Below are positions 56,713-64,000 of a stretch of DNA of 64,000 nt, piece after piece. Position 1 is the first letter of the stretch, and each line of letters starts with the position of its first letter. A program made the translations under genes and the position numbers. The stretch comes from Xanthoparmelia taractica (lineage: Eukaryota; Ascomycota; Lecanoromycetes; Lecanorales; Parmeliaceae), in the NCBI GenBank assembly GCA_033085395.1, contig JANQBS010000144.1, positions 39,934 to 103,933 on the forward strand. The letters run 5' to 3'. The notes under the pieces were generated by a model. It saw only the letters and a program-made list of their open reading frames with translations. It did not search any database and was not told where the DNA came from.

Positions 56713-58286
56713 CTGCGAGACTGCCTACGTCTGTGTATCGTTACCTGTTGTAGGACATGATGCATCACCACCTCCTTCACACACTCCGATGCCTGCTGAG
56801 CCATGTTGGATATTCTTCTTCGCATGCTCTTCCGCTTTTGTACTGGACCCAGCATAATATGCCAGGAGCACAATTATCCCCATGAAAGGGAAACCGTGTG
56901 AGAACTGAGCGAGTATTTTCACAGGCTGGCGGCCGCTGCACATTATTTGGTATTATACTGTGCTCCTCCTGTCTCAGAATGATGTCCACAGTAAAATGAA
57001 CAAGACTGGGAAGCCACAAGACTCCACTCGCTGACACTGTCCGGCGTGTACAGTAGGCCATACGAGAACTGTGTACAAATACGTCTTCCTGTAGGCTGCC
57101 AATCCCTGCTTACAGTGGCTGACGAAACGCCGTGCCCCTGCATTCTTGGGATGATAGCTACCGGAACACGAAGTCAATGGGTAAGTGCAGGATTCGGCCC
57201 GTGAAGATGACAGTGGGATACCTGCTTCTTTTTTCCGTGTCTGTGTAACATCGGTCTTTAGCTACAAACGGGATATCTTGCGCTAGGATCGTTGGGCCTT
57301 TTGGAGGTTGCATTGTAGAAAGGAGTGGCCCCACCGTGGGAGCCACGTCTTTTGTGTAGAAGTACTTGGAATTATGTGCTTTAGGTGAGGGACATGTATG
57401 ATGGGAGAATTACGCATTATTTTGCCAGCTACATGGTTGCCCCGTAGAAGATAAAGCGCGAAGAGTACCTGAGCTACATGTAGGCTGGCTACTTTATACT
57501 AACAAAAGTCTTTGATGTAAGGCTGAGCTAGAACTAGTTTGGAACAGTGCTATTCTAAGCCGGCGGCTCTCGGAGGTTTTAGGTGGTACCGTGGTATTTG
57601 TCGAAGATAATTTCCATGTATACAGTACTTTAAACGAGGCAGTCTGATGTTATATTGAGTTAGACTCCTAAACGACCGTTTCATCTCTCAATGCCTTGGC
57701 ATATAGCCTGTAATCCACCACGATCAAAATAGCCTCAAGGTGAGATGTGAGGTCGCTGATCTGGATGTTGACCATTCCCTTCAAAATGGATCTGCTTGAT
57801 TATAGATTATTCATCTCTCTATTTGAAACTTCTCTCTGCATCCCGAAACCATTCGCCCCGCCCCCAAACCTTTCCCCTAACGCACTACTGATCCGTAGCG
57901 TCTACCCCCCCCCCCCTCCCCGACTCCCCGATCCCTTGCTCGAAGCCTCCTCCTGCCTTCACACCCATCGACGGCGTGGACAGTTTATGCTTGCACATCG
58001 CAGCGTTATAAGAAAGCTAAGAAGTATTAGATACGCTACCCGACTAGAAAGGTGGAGGGTGGGCTCTGTCAATAGATTCAAGGCTGGTGTACCATTGCAT
58101 AAAGCGGCACATCCTACAAATGGCTTCCGCGAAGACGGGACGGAGCTATATAAGCTGACCTGAGGATAAAGTACTTGAATGATATTCTGTAATCTGCTAC
58201 TATGGCTGTGGTTGATGTGGTGGCTGGGTGGGGAGGTGGTCGATAGGCTGACAAGGATTGCAAGTGATGGCGCACAAGAGATGGCA

Positions 58287-58389
58287 CTCATGCGTTGGTC
58301 TTAAATGCTGAGGGGATTGGGAAAGTCAGAGAATGGGCGCATAGTCTGGCGCTTTTGTATTAAATCATGGCTTCGAAATAATTGGATGA
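58287..58389 (+). repeat. Dispersed ~103-bp repeat, copy A
   Basis: The sequence starts CTCATGCGTTG, contains AGTCAGAGAATGGGCGCA and CTGGCGCTTTTGTATT, and ends ATTGGATGA. It recurs in the same orientation at 60681-60783 with scattered mismatches. Confidence 0.85.
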
Positions 58390-59155
58390 TAATTTGTAAT
58401 CTATATAAAATCGGCAGTAGTAATTCACCTCATTCACTAACGGCGTTTTCCTTGAGATGTCACCTCCATATGCCATCCTAACCTATCCGAGGCGGGGATG
58501 ATATTGCTGAGATGGGCTCAACGTCCGTCCTCGCTGCAGCAGATAGAAGATAGCGTCTCTCACTTTTCTGCAACGGGCCTGCTCGATGGAGAATATCCGA
58601 GTAAGATGTTTCATGCCATTTTCACAAGAGTACGCGCTATAGAGGGGACTTGGTCCGAGATGGAGTTGTGTAGAAGATAAGTCGTTGTACGCGCATCTGG
58701 TACTCTACACTAGTCGGACTAGCCAAGCAAGGCAGCTTCGATCACCCGATCTGAATTGTGAAGAGACCAAGCATATCCGAAAAGCGACGTGCATTGCCCA
58801 TGCAGGACTAAAATGATAACCTCGTGATAGGTAGAGTATCTAGGCTGCAGAAAATCCTGCATCAGAGAAAAGATGAAGGGTGGGGGTATGGGTTCGAGGC
58901 ATGGACGCATCGTGATGCTGCGCACGATGCGGTAATTGGTTGAATCAGCAGCCATCTCGAGTATGGTATCGTCGTCACTCGTTTGCGCAAAAAAGATTGG
59001 AGAGGAAAAGTGCGGCAGATGAGCATGCTTCGCAGTAGAAAAAGGCAGGTCGTTCCCCAATTTTCACCTGAACCTCTGTTGACAATCTCTACCTTCTATA
59101 AGTATTCGGTTTGGTTATTCAAAAGACCATTAACTCCAACATCCAAAACTTTATC

Positions 59156-60315
59156 ATGACTACCCTGACGGAATCCCAAATCAAACACCACCCAGATGAT
59201 TGGTCCTTCACGTCGAATCATCACCATCACGTTGAACGGACTGTGCACCCTGTTATCGTGGAGCTTATCAAATGGGTATATATTCTTTCATATCTCCCTT
59301 CTCTTCATGTCCCTTGTCTCAACTCACATATTACTTCCTCTACTCCAGCGAGAGTCGATTCATAACTTGAAATTCTTCAATGGGAATCAATGGTGACCCC
59401 CAAATCCGACCAGGCGACGCAGACCCTGCCCCCAACTTCGTCTTCTGCGATCCTTGATGACGGTTGTGTCATCGGCACCGTGACCGCTGAAGTCAAGAAA
59501 GCCTATCCAGACCTTTCTGTCCTAGCAATCGACAATTCCGCCGGTATGCTCGAAGCTGTCAATCGTCAGGCTAAGAAACATGATTGGAAGAATGTGACGA
59601 CGAGACTCCTGGATGGTGGTGACTTGACTGGTATATCCATTCGCCTGATCTCTTTTCAAAGTGCACTGTATCCAGACCCCGATTTTCCTCCCATCCCCGT
59701 GGTAATGCACGGCCTAAATCCTCCAACCATGCTCATCACACCCACTGTCCTGATCCAAATAGGCTTGACGCTGATCCTAACCCAACCCAAGGCATCTCCT
59801 CCGCCAGCTTTAGCCACGCCTTCGCCTGCACATACATCGACCTCGCCCACAACGCCACCGCCTGCATCAAAGAACTTCACCGCGTCATCACACCTGGCGG
59901 CATCTTAGCCATCAACACATGGGCTGACCCTATCCACCCAAGCATCTCGACCCCATGGACCAAAGCGTGCCAGAAACTACACCCGGGGTTCAAAGCGCCC
60001 TTGGTCACGAGTCCGAAGTGGTCGACTGCTGCAAAGATCAAAGAGAACCTCGAGAAGGCAGGCTTCAAGGACGTGCAGACGAAACAGGTCATGACGCATT
60101 GGAGGTGGGCGGGTCCGGATGAGATGACGGAGTGGTTTTTCAATGGGGGGAACCCGGTTTGTAAGAGGTGGCATGAGGCATTGGTGGATGAGGTGGGAGG
60201 GAAATTGGAGGGTATGAGAGAACGGTTCCACGAGGAATTGGAGAAGGAGTATAGAAATGAAGGGGGGCAGTTGCTGAAGGAGGAGCTTGTGAATCTGACG
60301 ATTGCGAGGAAGTAG
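59156..60315 (+). CDS. Class I SAM-dependent methyltransferase
   Basis: Exons 59156-59275, 59414-59630 and 59792-60315 give 286 residues. The acceptor GACCAG at 59413 joins IVELIKW to ATQTLPPTSS and keeps the frame. Features of the UbiE/arsenite-methyltransferase-like fold are SVLAIDNSAGMLEAVNRQAK (motif II region), VTTRLLDGGDLTG, SFSHAFACTYI and ELHRVITPGGILAINTWAD (motif III/post-III). Motif I, usually D-x-G-C-G-x-G, reads LDDGCVIGTV, with V in place of the second Gly, so cofactor binding may be weakened. The small molecule methylated is unknown; relatives occur near secondary-metabolite genes, but no such cluster is present here. Confidence 0.85.
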
Positions 60316-60841
60316 AATGGATGTCATCAGAGACAGGTGATCGCGCCGTTGTACTTAGTCTATCGATTGTGACATTGCTCTTCTGCCTGAAAGTCAAACC
60401 ATAACGACTTGCTTTGCCTTAGAGTCTCCCTGTACTCTTACCTGTGACCTTCATCTTCGCGTCGTAAGCAGCGAGCTCAGTAAAACCAAGGAAGGCGGCC
60501 ATCGGAGGGGGATGGCCATATACAAATACACTTCTCAGAAACACTTGCCATTGAATTCTCGGGCGTTGTCAGAGCAGCAAGATTTTTCTTCATAATTAGA
60601 CTAGGACCAGGTGATCGAGTGGGGGTTTAAGAGGTCTGCATCGAAAGTCCTGAACAGCGCTGTCCTAGCCCTACTGTAGTCTCATGCGTTGTCCTTAAAA
60701 GGCCGAGGGATTGGGAGAGTCAGAGAATGGGCGCAGAGTCTGGCGCTTTTGTATTGAATTATGGCTTTGGAATTATTGGATGAAGTGGTGGTTCCCCCTC
60801 AGGGAGGGTCTCCAAATCTCCTTTCTGGATCCAGGTTTCTT
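60316..60841. other. Intergenic
   Basis: About 525 bp between convergent genes. It holds copy B of the dispersed repeat. Confidence 0.45.
60681..60783 (+). repeat. Dispersed ~103-bp repeat, copy B
   Basis: This matches 58287-58389 in the same direction. Several differences are A/G or C/T transitions (for example TATTGAATTATGG against TATTAAATCATGG). Confidence 0.85.
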
Positions 60842-62779
60842 CTAGCTTTGTTGGCAGGTTTTTTCTGTTGGCAGGTTTTTATCGTCCGTCACAAGCAATC
60901 GCTTGGCTTCCAAAAGTCGGTAATTTGGGCCTATGATTGAGATATGAGCATTTTGGTGACCTATTCTGTAAGCTGTAACTTTGATCGAGCAGCCTGAGCG
61001 TCGCTCGATTTCTCTCAGCCACCCACCTTGCAGAGGCTCACCAAGGACCAGACATGTTAGAGAGCTTGTGCTTGTGACAAATTGCAAGATGTGACGACTT
61101 GGCACTGCTTGAATCTCGTTCATGGACAAATTGAAGGGTGGTTGAGATATGAATCTGACAACCGCAGCTTTGATACTGGGAATCAGCAGGTCGATGTATC
61201 GTTCGTCCCGCTCACAATCGAGGGAGCCAATGCTGTTGCACCCCTCAAGTGTGATGATCCGAGCGAGATCAATACCCGGGTTCTGGATCTGCGCGGCGTC
61301 ACGCATGGTGCTCAAGTCCGAAATTAGAGAGTGGTAGGATAAGATATAGTGGTACGTGATAAAGTCAGCCGGGGAAATTTTGATATCAACGTAGGTTTTC
61401 ATCAGCTCCGCTATCCGGGCTGCTTCGCTTGGGCAACCGGTTGCAGTTTTAACAATCTTTTGAATCCCCTTTTGGTTGGTGGCATTGACGGCATTCCTAC
61501 TGTTCCCGTCTACGTGAAGACCTGCAGAGTCAACCCTCTTGAAGAGCCATCGGCCGGTCGACATGGCTATTACAACTCTCATAATCTCCAACCAGGTGTG
61601 GCTAAGGGATGAGCGGACTGTTAAACGTTAGCTGCAGTAACTATGGACGGTTGGATAGCGTGGGCTTACTCCCATGAGACGCGTCTACGCATAAGATCCT
61701 ACAATCTTCAGCGGCCGCATCAGAACATTTGTTGAGATCTGGTGTGGTCGATGTCTTGTTTGCAATGTTCATGAAGGACGTTTTGCTTGTTGGAGGTGAT
61801 GATGGTGAGCTGTCGGATATATTCAAGTTGAGTGGCTGTGACGCTTTCTGCTCTGTCGCTAAATGGCCTAGAAGATTGAACGAGTTTGCGGACGGTTGCA
61901 AAGACCGAGACCCTCGGGGCTGCGATATGCTTCGCTGGCTAGAGTGAGCCTCTACTGGTGGTATTTCTTGGTGCTGCGTATTTTGTGCCAATTTTGCCAA
62001 TGGAGATAATGATCTTGACTCCGAAGTACTTTCAAGCAATTCCTCTCTAGCTCTTAGCAGGACCCCTTTGGCTTTATCTTCCAGCAATCCTTCATTTCGC
62101 AACTCGCTCTCAAAGGAATCGATAATCTGCTCCCGCGTTCGCTGCGTTGCTGAGATGCTTGAAGTGCTCAAGAGATCGGTCAATCTGTTGATCGCCGCCA
62201 AGATCTGTTGAGAATCCTCCTGGCGCTCACATCTCTCTGTCTTCCGCGCCTGAGATTCTAGATCTTGCTTTTCCAAGATTTGGTCTACCTTGCGAATTTG
62301 AACATCGTTGGCATTCACATTAGACAGCTTTAGCATGTCACCAATTTTTTCCTTGGATTGGCTGAATTTAGATTGAAGATCTTCGAGACGGCTTTTGTCA
62401 AGCGAAGCATACTTCAGTCTCTCCAACATTGAAACGCGGTCACGCTGGTCGTATCTTTTCAATATGTCCCTAAAATCCTGCAAGTCCTCATCGAGACGCT
62501 CGAGCTCATTGTCTATCACTAGGCGGCTATACACAGTCAATATCCTATCAGCATTTGAGTTGGTCAATCTTGCGATTGAACTCACATTTCCCGGTCTTGT
62601 GCGAGAAATGAGGTCTTATTATCCAGCGTCCGGCCCAGGACTATAAGTATTGTCTGTATCTGCTCAACGCCATTCTTCGCAGCGCTAAGTTCTTCTGGCG
62701 TATTTTTGAGCCGTTTGTATATCCTCAGGGAGAAGTCGATAAAGGTGAGAGCGTCACCCACAGAGATTGGACTCGACAT
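60842..62779 (-). CDS. HeLo/STAND-type N-terminal domain, coiled coil and KH-like C-terminus; unknown function
   Basis: Exons 62779-62586, 62526-61670 and 61617-60842 give 608 residues, phases consistent. Residues 1-90 (SPISVGDALTFIDFSL, EELSAAKNGVEQIQTIL) resemble the N-terminal alpha-helical domains of fungal STAND/NLR-type and HeLo-like proteins. A long charged coiled coil follows (about residues 70-200). A Ser/Gln-rich linker comes next, and then a C-terminal part ending in GGWLREIERRSGCSIKVTAY and GPNYRLLEAKRLLV, which look like the GxxG and variable-loop regions of a KH fold. No NACHT or NB-ARC P-loop is seen. It could be a stand-alone sensor/adaptor or a shortened NLR relative. The hAT-type element at 62937 lies in its upstream region. 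Confidence 0.68.
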
Positions 62780-62928
62780 TGTGATCAGTCAAGACTCGTA
62801 CGGTCTTATGAAGCGATTTAAAACAGAAAATACAGCCCGGGCTCTGACCTTTATTGATGATAAAAAATGAGCCAAGGCAGCCGCAGAATGAGGCTGAGTT
62901 GCCCCACCATGCAGCTACCGAGGATGTC

Positions 62929-62936
62929 TGCGTCAG
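62929..62936. other. Left 8-bp target-site duplication (TGCGTCAG)
   Basis: Identical to 63534-63541 and directly abutting the terminal repeats of the element between them. Confidence 0.88.
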
Positions 62937-63533
62937 CAACGCTCCCGACAGTCCAAACCGTTGGTCCAAAGGCCTGGACTAGTCCAAATTGAAGCTATTT
63001 ACACAGTCCACAGTCCGTCTACCTTCTAAACCGTCTAACTATCAATTGGACTAGTCCAACTAATAGTCCAGCTCAATCTTCTAGTATTTTTGGTGGGACC
63101 ACTGGTCTTCGACTAAGTACGTTGCGTGTGTTCTTGGCAGGCTTGGAGGAGGACGCCACGGATCTAGCGGCGATGCTGAATGGTGTTCTAAGGCTTGCTG
63201 GCCTATCTGATAGATCAGAGTCATCGTTACTGAGTGTCATGATGACGTGGTTGTTGAAGAATAAGTTGAATTATTTGAAAGATCAGTGAGAAAAAATTCT
63301 TTCTCCCATCGCTACAAAAAATACGCCTAGCATGATCAGATATACATAGACCAAATAGGATTATTTGAACCATCATTTGGACCAGTCCAACTAATAGTCC
63401 AACTAATAGTCCATACACCTTGGACCAGTTAACCAACTACCTACGAAATCATTAAACTGGTCCATGGACTATCAGTTTGGACTAGTCCAGGACTATTAGT
63501 TGGTAGTTAGTTGGTGGACCATCGGGAGCGTTG
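62937..63533. mobile_element. Non-autonomous hAT-type transposon (MITE), 597 bp
   Basis: Both ends carry the inverted terminal repeat CAACGCTCCCGA (62937-62948 and, inverted, 63522-63533). After a 2-bp mismatch it continues with GTCCA. A perfect 8-bp direct repeat, TGCGTCAG, flanks it. The 8-bp duplication with short terminal repeats starting CA is typical of hAT transposons. Subterminal regions are full of GGACTAGTCC-type palindromes (TGGACTAGTCCA at 62975, 63048 and 63478) and CTAATAGTCCA repeats, which look like transposase-binding sites. No transposase coding sequence is inside, so movement would depend on an enzyme made elsewhere. The intact ends and duplication suggest a fairly recent insertion. 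Confidence 0.88.
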
Positions 63534-63541
63534 TGCGTCAG
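63534..63541. other. Right 8-bp target-site duplication (TGCGTCAG)
   Basis: A direct copy of 62929-62936. Confidence 0.88.
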
Positions 63542-64000
63542 GACGCATGCGGCCTGATCACTAGCCACACTCCAAGTATAACAGCAGGTCGCGACAGCGA
63601 GCGGTCTGAAAATTGCTGTCATGGTCAGATGCAATTGCTTTGCGAGACGCCTTGTCCAGGCTTTCAACGCTGTCTGCCTCTGAACAACTCAAATATCTCT
63701 TCAGTCAGAGCCAGACTTATCAAAACATAAAAGGCGTATGGATTTGTTCGCATACGTAATCTTTCCTAACTTATCGTAAGATAGATGATAGGCCTTGTAG
63801 TCCTCTGAAAGAGATTTTCTTGCCTGAAAAAGAACCTAGCCTCAGGAAGGTAATTCAGACTCTCGTACTTCGTATGATGCCTTTGGGCCAGCCCTACACT
63901 CGTTCCTCGCTTCTGGGACTAATCATACACGTTAATCCTAGGATATGCACAATCCAAACTTCAACCTTTATAGAATATTATTCCACAACTATATAATACA
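63542..64000. other. Intergenic, right edge of window
   Basis: No recognised gene. The last ~100 bp are AT-rich. Confidence 0.4.

Larger units (their letters stand above)
56568..59155. other. Gene-poor region
   Basis: About 2.6 kb without a recognised gene. It holds a GAT run (56658-56678), a C12 run (57905-57916) and one copy of the dispersed repeat described at 58287. Confidence 0.45.

Noticed and set aside
57747..58163. 138-codon plus-strand frame containing a poly-C run
   Set aside because: The Pro stretch comes from a C12 homopolymer and the rest has no protein-like pattern.

Overview
The window is nuclear DNA of a filamentous ascomycete (Pezizomycotina). The evidence is intron-containing genes with short (about 45-140 nt) GT-AG introns, typical filamentous-fungal families (a CFEM-domain PTH11-like receptor, a Dal5-type MFS permease, Rtt103, Tlg2, Mdl1, haspin, a fungal DUF7587-like protein, a HeLo/STAND-like N-terminal domain) and a calmodulin with the ascomycete sequence and intron pattern. 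I cannot name the species. All exon boundaries were worked out by hand from reading frame, splice signals and protein-family continuity; none is backed by RNA data.

Left part (1-25 kb): a 3'-truncated Doa10/MARCH6 ubiquitin ligase; a 1521-residue Ala/Ser-rich repeat protein; a zinc-dependent polyol-type dehydrogenase; a CFEM-GPCR; a gene-poor stretch with one probable secreted protein; then UDP-glucose 6-dehydrogenase, a nucleotide-sugar/triose-phosphate-type transporter and a type-II membrane protein with a DxD-like glycosyltransferase motif. These last three may form a loose nucleotide-sugar/glycan neighbourhood.

Middle (25-48 kb): an ACS/Dal5-type MFS permease, the decayed C-terminal half of a second, sugar-type MFS transporter, a G-rich tandem-repeat patch, and then a dense run of conserved housekeeping genes: Rtt103 (RNA polymerase II CTD binding), clathrin light chain, Cdc37 (Hsp90 co-chaperone), a small unknown gene, Tlg2 syntaxin, calmodulin, the mitochondrial ABC transporter Mdl1, an equilibrative nucleoside transporter, haspin kinase and a mitochondrial PPR protein.

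Right part (48-64 kb): an accessory-looking region with low gene density. It holds a fungal-specific membrane-anchored protein of unknown function with an in-frame stop near its C-terminus, a DUF7587-like protein, a GNAT acetyltransferase, a tiny secreted peptide precursor with an internal duplication, a SAM methyltransferase flanked by two copies of a dispersed ~103-bp repeat, and a 608-residue protein joining a HeLo/STAND-like N-terminus to a coiled coil and a KH-like C-terminus. Just upstream of that last gene lies a complete ~597-bp non-autonomous hAT-type transposon with 12-bp terminal inverted repeats and a perfect 8-bp target-site duplication. This element and its host gene are the most striking signals in the window.
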